Origin: Streptomyces sp. 130
GTDB lineage: Bacteria; Actinomycetota; Actinomycetes; Streptomycetales; Streptomycetaceae
DNA length: 64,000 nucleotides
Direction: 5' to 3'
NCBI RefSeq assembly: GCF_007096885.1
Contig: NZ_VJNO01000022.1
Coordinates: forward strand, 1-64,000
Part shown: one piece after another, positions 36,374 through 44,901 of the stretch
Layout: each line of letters opens with the position of its first letter
How positions within the stretch are numbered: position 1 is the stretch's first letter
The notes under the pieces: generated by a model
What the model was told of the DNA's origin: nothing
Database searches by the model: none
What the model saw: only the letters and a program-made list of their open reading frames with translations
Position numbers and translations under genes: made by a program

Positions 36374-36615
36374 GCACGTCCGGCCTGACCTGGTTCAAGA
36401 GCAGTTACAGCGGCTCTGCGGGAGACAACTGCGTCGAGGTGGCCATGGACTGGCACAAGTCGAGCTACAGCGGCTCGGAGGGCGACAGCTGCGTCGAGGT
36501 CGCCACCTGCCCCGCCGCCGTCCACGTCCGGGACTCCAAGGACCAGCACAGCCCCGAACTCGCCCTCTCCCCCACGACCTGGACCGAGTTCGTCGCGTAC
36601 GCCGCCCAGGGCTGA
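36370..36615 (+). CDS. DUF397 protein with duplicated core motif
   Basis: 81 aa. DUF397 proteins are small partners of XRE-DUF5753 regulators. The usual motif (x-W-x-KSSYSGSxGDxCVEVA) occurs twice in tandem: LTWFKSSYSGSAGDNCVEVA, then DWHKSSYSGSEGDSCVEVA, followed by the normal tail (VHVRDSKD, WTEFVAYA). The second copy plus tail is a complete DUF397 domain, so the first is an internal duplication. The start overlaps the upstream stop by 4 bp. Confidence 0.92.
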   Translation: MSTSGLTWFKSSYSGSAGDNCVEVAMDWHKSSYSGSEGDSCVEVATCPAAVHVRDSKDQHSPELALSPTTWTEFVAYAAQG

Positions 36616-36623
36616 GCCCCGCG

Positions 36624-36654
36624 CAGTGCCCCGCACCGGTGGTGCGGGGCACTG
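36624..36654. terminator. Bidirectional terminator between DUF397 gene and glyA
   Basis: CAGTGCCCCGCACC and GGTGCGGGGCACTG pair perfectly (14 bp) around GGT. It lies between converging genes and marks the right end of the island. Confidence 0.9.
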
Positions 36655-36662
36655 TCATGTGC

Positions 36663-37934
36663 TCACCCCACCGGCAGCCCCGGTGCCGGATACGCGTCCA
36701 TCAGTTCCTTCACCTCCGCGCGCACCTTGCCGATCGTGTCTTCGTCGCCCGTGAGCACCCGGTCGATCCACTCCGCGATCCTGCCCATCTCCGAGACCGG
36801 GACGCCCCGGGACGTGAGCGCGGGCGTGCCGAGGCGGATGCCGGACGGGTCGAAGGGCTTGCGGGGGTCGTAGGGGACCGCGTTGTAGTTGGCGACGATG
36901 CCCGCGCGGTCCAGGGCCTTCGCCGCCGGCTTGCCGGGGATGTGCTTGCTGGTGAGGTCCACCAGGAGCAGGTGGTTGTCGGTGCCGCCGGAGACCAGGT
37001 CGAAGCCCCGGGCCGCCAGTTCCTCGCCCAGGGCGCGGGCGTTGGCCACCACCGCGTGGGCGTAGGCGCGGAATTCCGGGGTGGCCGCCTGCTTCAGGGC
37101 CACGCCGATGGCCGCCGTGGTCTGGTTGTGCGGGCCGCCCTGGAGGCCGGGGAAGACGGCGCGGTCCAGGGCGCGGGCGTGCTCGGCGCGGCTGAGGAGC
37201 ATCGCGCCGCGCGGGCCGCGCAGGGTCTTGTGGGTGGTGGTGGAGACGACGTCCACGTGCGGCGCGGGCGAGGGGTGGGCGCCGCCCGCGACCAGGCCCG
37301 CGATGTGCGCGATGTCCGCCACCAGCACCGCGCCCACCTCGCGGGCGATCTCCGCGAAGCCGGCGAAGTCGATCGTGCGGGGCACGGCGGTGCCGCCGCA
37401 GAAGATGAGCTTCGGGCGCTCGGCGAGAGCCAGGTCGCGGACCTCGTCCAGATCGACGCGGCCGGTGTCGCGGCGGACGCCGTACTGGACGCCGTTGAAC
37501 CAGGTGCCGGTGGCGGAGACGCCCCAGCCGTGCGTGAGGTGGCCGCCCATGGGCAGGGACATGCCGAGCACGGTGTCGCCGGGCTGGAGGAAGGCCAGGT
37601 AGACGGCGAGGTTGGCCGGTGAGCCGGAGTACGGCTGGACGTTGGCGTGGTCCATGGCGAAGAGGGCCCTGGCGCGCTCGGCGGTCAGCGTCTCGATCTG
37701 GTCGATGACCTGCTGGCCCTCGTAGTAGCGCTTGCCGGGGTAGCCCTCGGAGTACTTGTTCTGAAGCACGGTGCCGGACGCTTCGAGCACGGCGGCGGAG
37801 ACGTAGTTCTCGCTCGGGATCAGGCGCAGGGTGTCCGCCTGGAGCTGCTCCTCGGCGGCCACGAGGGCGGCGAGTTCGGGGTCGGCGCCCGCCAGGGCGG
37901 GGTGGCGGGGCTGTGCGGGTACGGACGCGGTCAC
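36663..37934 (-). CDS. glyA: Serine hydroxymethyltransferase
   Basis: PLP enzyme that converts serine plus tetrahydrofolate to glycine and 5,10-methylene-THF, feeding one-carbon metabolism. 423 aa, full length. N-terminal LRLIPSENYVSAAVLEASG, NKYSEGYPGKRYYEG, and the PLP lysine K236 in TTTHKTLRGPRG; NYNAVPYD and IRLGTPALTSRG near the end. GTG start with GGGAGGAA upstream. The leader holds a ZTP riboswitch whose hairpin can cover the ribosome site. It is probably a second glyA of the organism. Confidence 0.96.
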   Translation of the reverse strand: MTASVPAQPRHPALAGADPELAALVAAEEQLQADTLRLIPSENYVSAAVLEASGTVLQNKYSEGYPGKRYYEGQQVIDQIETLTAERARALFAMDHANVQPYSGSPANLAVYLAFLQPGDTVLGMSLPMGGHLTHGWGVSATGTWFNGVQYGVRRDTGRVDLDEVRDLALAERPKLIFCGGTAVPRTIDFAGFAEIAREVGAVLVADIAHIAGLVAGGAHPSPAPHVDVVSTTTHKTLRGPRGAMLLSRAEHARALDRAVFPGLQGGPHNQTTAAIGVALKQAATPEFRAYAHAVVANARALGEELAARGFDLVSGGTDNHLLLVDLTSKHIPGKPAAKALDRAGIVANYNAVPYDPRKPFDPSGIRLGTPALTSRGVPVSEMGRIAEWIDRVLTGDEDTIGKVRAEVKELMDAYPAPGLPVG

Positions 37935-37940
37935 GGGTTC

Positions 37941-38096
37941 CTCCCGGGTCGGTCGCATCGCTGCGGCGTGGACCCGGATGCCCAGGCGGACGGCTCTCCG
38001 GCATGACGCCCCCGGGCATGCCCGGGGTGTGCCGCTCCCTCGTGGTCGATTCCACTGAGCACCCCGTGCGGAGGTGCGCGCCAGTCGCGGCCTTTC
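37941..38096 (-). promoter_or_regulatory. ZTP (pfl) riboswitch controlling glyA
   Basis: Minus-strand leader with the conserved pfl-motif elements in order: GCGACTGGCG near 38,090, GTGG-AATCGA-CCAC then GAGGGAGCG near 38,040, a variable hairpin (CCCCGGGCATGCCCGGGG), and CCGCCTGGGCA at 37979-37989. Downstream, CCGGGTC (37971-37977) can pair with GACCCGG (37944-37950), which overlaps the GGGAGG ribosome site. This suggests translational control: ZTP or ZMP, which signal folate shortage, would free the site and raise glyA expression. Confidence 0.9.
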
Positions 38097-38291
38097 GCAC
38101 CTTACCGGGCGCCCGTGCGGGTGCGCGACGGCGATTCGGGCGAACCGGCCCGACCGCGGCGGCGCTTGGCCGAGTCTTGGCTTATACATGCCCCCTGCAT
38201 GAATCGTTCCTCGCCAGAGTGACGCCATACATGTGCACTTCATTCGGCACATGCTCCGCACGCGAGACCCATATCGCAGGGGGTTGTTGTT

Positions 38292-40241
38292 TTGATATTC
38301 AGCCGCGCCGGACGACGCTCCGCGCTGAGCACGGCGGTCACACTGCCGCTGCTCGCCGGGGCGCTCGCCCTCGGGATACCCGCCGCCAGTGCCGACTCCG
38401 CGCACGGGGGCCGGGAGGCGTTGCAGGGCACCAAGCCGTCCTGGGCCACCGCCACGGCCGACCGGGGGGCCGCGTCCGACAGCACGAAGGTGGCCGTCCG
38501 GGTGCACCTGGCGGGCCGGGACGCGAAGGGCCTCGCCGCCTACGCCGCCGCCGTGTCGGACCCGGGCTCGTCCTCGTACGGGAAGTTCCTGACCCCCGCC
38601 CAGGCCAAGGCCCGGTTCGGGGCGACCCGGGAGCAGATCGACCGGGTCAGCCAGTGGCTGGAGGCCGGCGGGCTGACGGTCACCGGCGCGAACGAGCACT
38701 ACGTCTCGGCCACCGGTGACGTCGCGGCGGCCGAGAAGGCCTTCTCCACCCAGCTGCGCAACTACCGCAAGGGCGGACGCACCTACCGGGCCCCGTCCAC
38801 CACCGCCTCGGTCCCCGCCGAGCTGGGCGACGCCGTGCTCGCCGTGTCCGGGCTGGACAACGCCCCGCACACCTCGCGCCACGACGACGTGCTGCCGCCG
38901 CCGGACGCGGTGTTCCGCAACTCCGGGCCGCTGTCCACGTACTTCGGGTCGAAGACGGCCTCCTCGCTGCCGAGCGCGTACGGTTCCAAGGCGCCGTACG
39001 CCATCAAGGGCTACACCGGCAAGCAGCTGCGCGCCGCGTACGGGGCCGGGAACTACACCGGCAAGGGCGTGACCGTCGCCATCACCGACGCGTACGCCTC
39101 GCCGACCATCGCGAAGGACGCCGCCGAATACGCCGAGCGCAACGGTGACGCGCCCTACAAGCGCGGCCAGTTGAGCCAGGTGCTGCCCGACGGCTACACG
39201 AAGACCGAGGAGTGCGGCGCGTCCGGGTGGTACGGCGAGGAGACCCTGGACGTCGAGGCCGTGCACGCGGTCGCGCCCGCCGCCGACATCGTGTACGTGG
39301 GCGGCGCCTCCTGCTACGACAACGATCTGCTGGACTCGCTGAACAAGGTCGTCGACCACCACCTCGCCGACATCGTCTCCAACTCCTGGGGCGACGTCGA
39401 GGCCAACCAGACCCCGGACCTGGCGCTCGCCTACGACCAGGTGTTCATGATGGGCGCGGTCGAGGGCATCGGCTTCTACTTCTCCTCCGGCGACGCGGGC
39501 GACAACGTCGCGTCGACCGGCACCAAGCAGATCGACGTCCCGGCCAACTCGGCCTGGGTGACCTCGGTCGGCGGCACCGCGCTCGCGGTCGGCAAGCGCG
39601 ACACGTACCTCTGGGAGACCGGCTGGGGCACGCTCAACGCCCCGCTGGCGGCGGACGGGCGCAGCTGGGAAGGGTTCCCCGGCGCGTACACCTCGGGCGC
39701 GGGCGGCGGCACCAGCTCCACCGTGGAGCAGCCGTTCTACCAGCGCGGGATCGTGCCCGACTCGCTGGCGCGGGCGAACGGGAAGACCCGGATGCGCACC
39801 GCCCCGGACATCGCGGCGGTCGCCGACCCGAACACCGGCTTCCTGGTCGGCCAGACCCAGACCCTGCCCGACGGTTCACTCGGCTACGACGAATACCGCA
39901 TCGGCGGGACCTCGCTGGCGGCCCCGGTCATCGCCGGCATCCAGGCCCTGGCGCAGCAGGCCCAGCACGGCCGGCCGATCGGTTTCGCCAACCCGGCGAT
40001 CTACGCCCGGTACGGCTCGAAGGCGTACCACGACGTGACCGACCACCCGCTGGGCGCGCACCGTGACCTGGCGGTCGTCCGGGTGGACTACGTCAACGGC
40101 GTCGACGCGGCGGACGGTCTGCGGACCACCGTGCGCAGCCTGGGCAAGGACGCCTCGCTGTCGGCCGTGCGCGGCTACGACGACGTGACGGGCGTCGGCA
40201 CCCCGGCCGCCGGTTATGTGAGCTCCTACCGCCGGCGCTGA
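38292..40241 (+). CDS. Secreted sedolisin-type serine carboxyl peptidase (S53)
   Basis: Acid-active extracellular protease. 649 aa. A signal peptide (residues 1-35, ending ASADS), a pro-domain to about 195 (FLTPAQAKARFGATREQIDRV), then the catalytic domain. Catalytic residues of the family: E316 and D320 in YGEETLDVEAVH, the oxyanion Asp in SSGDAG, and the nucleophile S541 in GGTSLAAP. A Ca-binding-like C-terminus follows (YDDVTGVGTP). It begins with TTG after AGGGGG. Upstream DNA is AT-richer and includes TTGGCTTATACAT, a promoter candidate. Family length is normal. Confidence 0.93.
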   Translation: MIFSRAGRRSALSTAVTLPLLAGALALGIPAASADSAHGGREALQGTKPSWATATADRGAASDSTKVAVRVHLAGRDAKGLAAYAAAVSDPGSSSYGKFLTPAQAKARFGATREQIDRVSQWLEAGGLTVTGANEHYVSATGDVAAAEKAFSTQLRNYRKGGRTYRAPSTTASVPAELGDAVLAVSGLDNAPHTSRHDDVLPPPDAVFRNSGPLSTYFGSKTASSLPSAYGSKAPYAIKGYTGKQLRAAYGAGNYTGKGVTVAITDAYASPTIAKDAAEYAERNGDAPYKRGQLSQVLPDGYTKTEECGASGWYGEETLDVEAVHAVAPAADIVYVGGASCYDNDLLDSLNKVVDHHLADIVSNSWGDVEANQTPDLALAYDQVFMMGAVEGIGFYFSSGDAGDNVASTGTKQIDVPANSAWVTSVGGTALAVGKRDTYLWETGWGTLNAPLAADGRSWEGFPGAYTSGAGGGTSSTVEQPFYQRGIVPDSLARANGKTRMRTAPDIAAVADPNTGFLVGQTQTLPDGSLGYDEYRIGGTSLAAPVIAGIQALAQQAQHGRPIGFANPAIYARYGSKAYHDVTDHPLGAHRDLAVVRVDYVNGVDAADGLRTTVRSLGKDASLSAVRGYDDVTGVGTPAAGYVSSYRRR

Positions 40242-40312
40242 CCGCCCGGCGCCGGACCGAGGCGTGGGGCCGGGCCGCCACCGATCGCGGTGGCCCGCCC
40301 CACGCCGTCCCG

Positions 40313-40667
40313 GCTCAGGCGGAGGCGCGGGTGCGGGACGGACGCTCGCGCGGAAGCGCCGTCGCGGGGCGCTCAGGCGGAGGCGCGGGTGCGGAACGCT
40401 CACGCGCAAGCACCGTCGCGGGACGCCCACGCGGAGGCACATGCGCGGACCGCCCACGCGCAAGCACGCGTGCACGACGCCCACGCGCAAGCACGCGTGC
40501 ACGACGCCCACGCGCAAGCGCGGGTGCGGGGCGCCCACGCGGAGGCACATGCGCGGGACGCTCACGCGCAAGCGCCGTCGCGGAACGCTCACGCGCAAGC
40601 GCCGTCGCGGGACGCTCGCGCGGGAGCGTGGTCCCGGGGCGCTCAGGCGGAGGCGCGTTTGCGGGGT
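40313..40667. repeat. 27-bp minisatellite abutting the 3' end of ku
   Basis: Eleven exact-length 27-bp units run from 40344 to 40640, each starting GCTCAC/GCCCACGCGCAAG or a variant GCTCAGGCGGAGG. A further unit covers the last codons of ku (40641-40667), and one more lies at 40313, offset by 4 bp. Units differ mainly at a few positions and fall in two alternating types. Since 27 is a multiple of 3, reading frames stay open across it (on the plus strand AHAQAxxRD-like nonapeptides), but no start, ribosome site or codon bias supports a gene. It fills most of the gap between the protease and ku. Confidence 0.9.
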
Positions 40668-41704
40668 GCCGTGCTCTTGGAGCCGCTCTGCTTCTTCGCC
40701 GTCGTCTTCTTCGCGGCCGTCTTCTTCGCGGTGCTCTTGGCGGCCGTCTTCTTGGCCGCCTGCTTGTCCGTACCGCTCGATGTGGACTTCTTGCCGCCGC
40801 CCGCCTTCGGGGAGGAAGCGGACGACTTCTTGGCGGCGCCGCCGGACGACGTCTTCCCGCCGGTGCCGGACGCCTTGCGGTCTGCGAGGTGCGTGACGTC
40901 CGCCACGGAGTCCTCGTCCCCCTCGCCCCGGGCCTCCTTCGCGGCCTTGACGCTGCTCTCCAGCGCGGCGAGCAGGTCGATGACCTTGCCGCCCCCCTTC
41001 GCGCCCTTGTCGGCCGGCTCCGGCGTCTCGCCCGACGCCTTCGCGGCGACCAGCTCCTCGACCGCTTCCCGGTAGTCGTCGTGCAGCGAGTCCATGTCGA
41101 CCTCGCCGAGGGTGTCCATCAGGGCGTCCGCGAGGTCCAGCTCCGCGTCGCGCACCGTCACGTCGGACTCCGGGGCGACGCCCTCGGGGGCGCGGATCTC
41201 GTCCGGCCAGAGCAGTCCGTGCATGGCGATGACGTCGTCCACGACCCGGAGCATGCCCAGCCGCTCGCGCCCGCGCAGCGCGTACTTCGCGAGGGCCACC
41301 TTGCGGCTGCGCTTCAGGGCCTCGCGCAGCAGGGTGTACGGCTTCGCCGCCGGGACGCCGTTGGCCGAGAGGTAGTAGGCCGCGTCCATCTGGAGCGGGT
41401 CGATCGCGTCGGCCGGGACGAAGGCCACGATCTCGATCGTCTTCGCGGTCGGCAGCGGCAGCCGGCTCAGGTCCTCCTCGGTGATCGGGATCATGGAGCC
41501 GTCGGCGTCCTCGTACGCCTTGCCGATCTCGGCGGAGGTCACCTCCTCCCCGTCCAGCTCGCACACCTTGCGGTAGCGGATGCGCCCGCCGTCCTCGACG
41601 TGGATCTGCCGGAACGAGATCGAGTGGTTCTCGGTGGCGTTGACCAGCTTGATCGGGATGCTGACCAGCCCGAAGGAGATGGCGCCGTTCCAGATGGATC
41701 TCAC
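40643..41704 (-). CDS. ku: Ku protein (non-homologous end joining)
   Basis: Homodimeric ring that binds DNA ends and recruits ligase in bacterial NHEJ. 353 aa. Core motifs: MRSIWNGAISFGLVSIPIKL at the start, SFRQIHVEDGGRIRYRKVCE, and ALKRSRKVALAKYALRGRERLGML. After about residue 270 comes a Lys/Ala/Ser/Thr-rich basic tail (KKTAAKSTAKKTAAKKTTAKK) ending PRKRASA, typical of the extended DNA-binding tails of actinobacterial Ku. It is divergent from the LigD-polymerase gene, 62 bp apart. Its last codons form one unit of the minisatellite. Confidence 0.97.
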   Translation of the reverse strand: MRSIWNGAISFGLVSIPIKLVNATENHSISFRQIHVEDGGRIRYRKVCELDGEEVTSAEIGKAYEDADGSMIPITEEDLSRLPLPTAKTIEIVAFVPADAIDPLQMDAAYYLSANGVPAAKPYTLLREALKRSRKVALAKYALRGRERLGMLRVVDDVIAMHGLLWPDEIRAPEGVAPESDVTVRDAELDLADALMDTLGEVDMDSLHDDYREAVEELVAAKASGETPEPADKGAKGGGKVIDLLAALESSVKAAKEARGEGDEDSVADVTHLADRKASGTGGKTSSGGAAKKSSASSPKAGGGKKSTSSGTDKQAAKKTAAKSTAKKTAAKKTTAKKQSGSKSTAPRKRASA

Positions 41705-41766
41705 CGGTTCACCCCTTGAATCCTCATATACGAAGAAAGAGACGTTTCGCGTGTGATTCTTATCGT

Positions 41767-42657
41767 ATGACGCCGATCACCGAGGTGGAGGGGCGACGGC
41801 TGTCCCTGAGCAATCTGGACAAGGTGCTGTATCCGGCCACCGGCACCACGAAGGGCGAGGTGCTGCACTACTACGCGGCCACGGCGTCCGAGGTGCTGCT
41901 CGCGCATCTGCGGGACCGGCCGGTGTCCTTCCTGCGCTATCCGGACGGGCCGGAGGGCCAGCTCTTCTTCACCAAGAACCCGCCGCCCGGTACTCCGTCC
42001 TGGGTACACCGGACCCCGGTGCCGCACCGTGAGAGCGAGCCGTCCGAGCAGGTGGTCGTCCAGGACCTCGCCTCGCTGATGTGGGCCGCCAACCTGGTGG
42101 TGGAGTTCCACACCCCGCAGTGGCGGGCCGAGACGCCCGCGGTGGCCGACCGGCTGGTCCTCGACCTGGACCCGGGGGCGCCCGCCACCGTCGTGGAGTG
42201 CTGCCGGGTCGCGCTGTGGCTGCGGGAGCGGCTGGCCGAGGACGGCCTCACGGCGTACGGGAAGACCTCGGGCTCCAAGGGCCTGCACCTGCTGGTCCCG
42301 ATCGTCCCCACGGACTCGGCGGCGGTGTCGGCGTACGCGAAGGGCCTCGCCGTCCGGGCGGAGCGGGAGCTCGCCGACCTGGTGGTGCACCGGATGCGGA
42401 AGGCGCTGCGGCCGGGCAAGGTCTTCGTCGACTTCAGCCAGAACGCCGCCGCGAAGACCACCGCCACGCCCTACACCCTGCGCGCCCGCGCCGAGCCGGC
42501 CGTCTCGGCGCCGGTCACCTGGGCGGAGATCGAGGGCTGCCGCTCCCCCGGGGACCTGGTGTTCCTGGCGGACGCCATGGCGGCGCGGCTGGACCGGCAC
42601 GGCGACCTGCTCGCCCCGCTGTGCGACCCGGAAGAGGGACGGCCGCTCCCGGACTGA
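41767..42657 (+). CDS. ligD: LigD-type NHEJ polymerase/primase domain protein
   Basis: Stand-alone archaeo-eukaryotic-primase-type polymerase that fills gaps during end joining with Ku. 296 aa. Catalytic metal ligands D133 and D135 in LVLDLDPG, a third Asp in FVDFSQN, and KTSGSKGLHLLVP with the conserved His. N-terminus ITEVEGRRLSLSNLDKVLYP is typical. It lacks ligase and nuclease domains, which Streptomyces encode separately. The ATG giving MTPITEVEG was preferred. Shared promoter region with ku. Confidence 0.94.
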   Translation: MTPITEVEGRRLSLSNLDKVLYPATGTTKGEVLHYYAATASEVLLAHLRDRPVSFLRYPDGPEGQLFFTKNPPPGTPSWVHRTPVPHRESEPSEQVVVQDLASLMWAANLVVEFHTPQWRAETPAVADRLVLDLDPGAPATVVECCRVALWLRERLAEDGLTAYGKTSGSKGLHLLVPIVPTDSAAVSAYAKGLAVRAERELADLVVHRMRKALRPGKVFVDFSQNAAAKTTATPYTLRARAEPAVSAPVTWAEIEGCRSPGDLVFLADAMAARLDRHGDLLAPLCDPEEGRPLPD

Positions 42658-42807
42658 CCTACGGACACGCGTCCCGCCCATACCGTACGCACGCCGACCT
42701 TGTCATGTCTCGGGGCAAATGCGCGCCGGAGGCGGTCGGATCTTCCGGGCCGTGGTGCACACTCTGCGCAGACACTGCGTGTGTGACGTCGGCGGGGAGG
42801 CGATGGC

Positions 42808-44901
42808 GTGTTCGCGGGGATCGAAGAGGTCGACTGGGCCTCGATGAAACATGCCTACGGACCGGCGGACGACGTGCCGGCGCTGTTACGGGGCCTGGCC
42901 TCCGCCGATCCGGCGGAGCGCGAGCGCGCCCTGGACGGGATGTACGGCGCGGTGCACCACCAGGGCGACGTCTATCCGTGCACGCTCGCCTGCATCCCCT
43001 TCCTCTTCGAGCTGGTGGCCGATCCCTGGGTGCCGGACCGGGGCGACCTGATCGAGTTGCTGACCAGCATCGGCGGCATCGACCTCGGCTCGGACGACGA
43101 GGAGGAGATCGGCGAGGACGAGGCGGAGGGCGCGGCCAACTACGCGATGGCCGCGGCGGCCGTCTCCGCCGGTGCCGGGGTCTTCCTCGCGCTGCTGGCC
43201 GACGAGGACCCGGGCGTACGGCTGAGCGCCCCGCTCGCGCTGGCCGCCCTGCACGACGACCCGGCCAGGGTGCTGGCCCTGCTGCGGGCGCGGCTGGCGG
43301 CGGAGCGGGACGAGGAGGTGCGGCTCGCCCTGGTCGAGGCGGCGGGGCGGCTCGCCCTGCGCCACCGGCCGCTGGCCGGCCCGGTCGCCGGCTGGCTCGG
43401 CCGGCTGGCCGCGGAGGCCGGCCCGCCCGGGCTGCGGCTCGCCGCCCTGGCCCAGCTGGCACGCTGCGCCCCGTACTCGCTGCCGGGCGATGTGGTGCCC
43501 GTGGTGACGGGCCTGCTGGGGCAGCTGCGCACCTCGCCGCCCGCCGGCCCCGGCGGCGCCCAGGCCCGGACGGCACCCGAGGCGGTCCCGGCGGCCCCGT
43601 GGGGGCAGGTGCTGTCCGCCGAGGAGACGGCGGGGCGGGCCGTGCCCTGGACGGCCGACCTGCTGCGCACGCTGCACGCCGGTCTCGACGACCGGGTCGC
43701 CGAGCGGGCGGCGCTCCTGGCCGACCAGCTGAGGAGCCCCGACCCCTGGGCGCGCGTCGACGCCGTCCGGATGAGCGACCGGCTGATCGGCGGCTGGCGC
43801 GGGTCCTACGCGGAGCTGGTGCGGCTGGTGGGCGAGCAGCTGACCGCGTCCGAGCCGAGGCTCGCCGAGGCCGCGTCGCACCTGCTGGAGGGGCTGTTCG
43901 GGCTGGCCGCCCCGGCGGCGGACGCGCTGGCGGAGCGGGTGGCGGCGGACCCCGGGGCCTGGGTGCGGACCTGGCCGGACGGGCGGGCCCGGCTGGGAAG
44001 CGCGGTGACGGCCCTGGCCCGGCTGGGCGACCCGCGCGCCCTGCCGGCCCTGACGGCGGCCCTCGCCCAGCCCCTGGTGCCCTACGAGGTGGGGCCCGGG
44101 GTCGCCCGGCTGGGCGAGGCGGCCCGGCCGCTGGTCGGCGCGCTGCGGCGGCGGCTGGGCGAGGCGGTGCTCGACGCGCGGGCGTACGACCGGGTGGGCC
44201 CGCTGCTGAAGGCGCTCACCGCGCTCCGGGCGGGCGAGGCGGCCCCGGAGGTGCTGCGGGTGCTGCGCGGGGCCCAGGAGCCCGGGAGCGAGCTGCTGCG
44301 GACGGCGGCGCTGCGGGCGCTCGCCGCCTTCGGGCCCGCGGCGCGCTGCGCCGTACCGGAGCTGCGGGCCCTGCTGCGGCGGACCGGCACGGTGGAGGCG
44401 GCCGAGGCGGCGGGCGCGCTGTGGGCGGTGGAGGGGGACGCCGACGCGGTCCTGCCCGCGCTGCTCGCGGGACTCGCCGCCTGGGACGTGGACGCGCGGC
44501 ACGCCGCGGTGGGCGTGGCGGAGCGGCTGGGCGGACGGGCGGCGGCGGGCGCGCCCCGGCTGCGGGGCCTGCTGCGGGACGGCAACCTGTGGTTGCGGGT
44601 GGACGCGGCGATCGCTCTGTGGGAGGTTTCCGGTCGTGCCGAGGAGTCCGTCCCGGTTCTGCTCGCCGCCTGGGAGCAGAACCACCGGGTCCGGGTCCGG
44701 GTGGCGGACTGCCTGGCGCGGATGCGGGCCGCCGGTGCCGGGCCGGACGCGGCACGCGTGCTGCTCGCCGAGCTCACCTCCGTACGCCGTCACAACGCGC
44801 CGGAAGGCGCCTGCGGCAGCCACGACACGTACACCGACGAAAAGCTGCTGGCGCTGTGCCGCCGGGCGCTTCCGGGGAACACGGGGAAGGAAACGACATG
44901 A
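42808..44901 (+). CDS. HEAT-repeat protein with a TTA codon
   Basis: 697 aa, function unknown, probably a protein-binding scaffold. Alpha-helical repeats of about 30-45 residues run through the whole length (for example DPGVRLSAPLALAALHDDP, EVRLALVEAAGRLALRH, NLWLRVDAAIALWEVSG). No catalytic motif or membrane segment is seen. GTG start with GGGGAGG 7 bp upstream. Codon 27 (42886-42888) is TTA, so translation should depend on the bldA tRNA and be tied to development. Its stop overlaps the zinc-ribbon gene by 4 bp. Confidence 0.85.
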   Translation: MFAGIEEVDWASMKHAYGPADDVPALLRGLASADPAERERALDGMYGAVHHQGDVYPCTLACIPFLFELVADPWVPDRGDLIELLTSIGGIDLGSDDEEEIGEDEAEGAANYAMAAAAVSAGAGVFLALLADEDPGVRLSAPLALAALHDDPARVLALLRARLAAERDEEVRLALVEAAGRLALRHRPLAGPVAGWLGRLAAEAGPPGLRLAALAQLARCAPYSLPGDVVPVVTGLLGQLRTSPPAGPGGAQARTAPEAVPAAPWGQVLSAEETAGRAVPWTADLLRTLHAGLDDRVAERAALLADQLRSPDPWARVDAVRMSDRLIGGWRGSYAELVRLVGEQLTASEPRLAEAASHLLEGLFGLAAPAADALAERVAADPGAWVRTWPDGRARLGSAVTALARLGDPRALPALTAALAQPLVPYEVGPGVARLGEAARPLVGALRRRLGEAVLDARAYDRVGPLLKALTALRAGEAAPEVLRVLRGAQEPGSELLRTAALRALAAFGPAARCAVPELRALLRRTGTVEAAEAAGALWAVEGDADAVLPALLAGLAAWDVDARHAAVGVAERLGGRAAAGAPRLRGLLRDGNLWLRVDAAIALWEVSGRAEESVPVLLAAWEQNHRVRVRVADCLARMRAAGAGPDAARVLLAELTSVRRHNAPEGACGSHDTYTDEKLLALCRRALPGNTGKETT

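Noticed and set aside
30761..36654. Integrase or attachment-site repeat for the tRNA-Arg island
   Set aside because: No integrase gene and no second copy of the tRNA 3' end could be found by reading.
37935..38291. Glycine (gcvT) riboswitch upstream of glyA
   Set aside because: The conserved blocks fit the ZTP/pfl motif; the glycine aptamer pattern is not seen.
40313..40667. Regular repeat array considered as CRISPR
   Set aside because: The 27-bp units are contiguous with no unique spacers, and no cas gene is near.
40290..41075. Plus-strand repeat protein (AHAQAxxRD nonapeptides) across the minisatellite
   Set aside because: The open frame continues antisense through ku, has no ribosome site, and exists only because the unit length is a multiple of 3.
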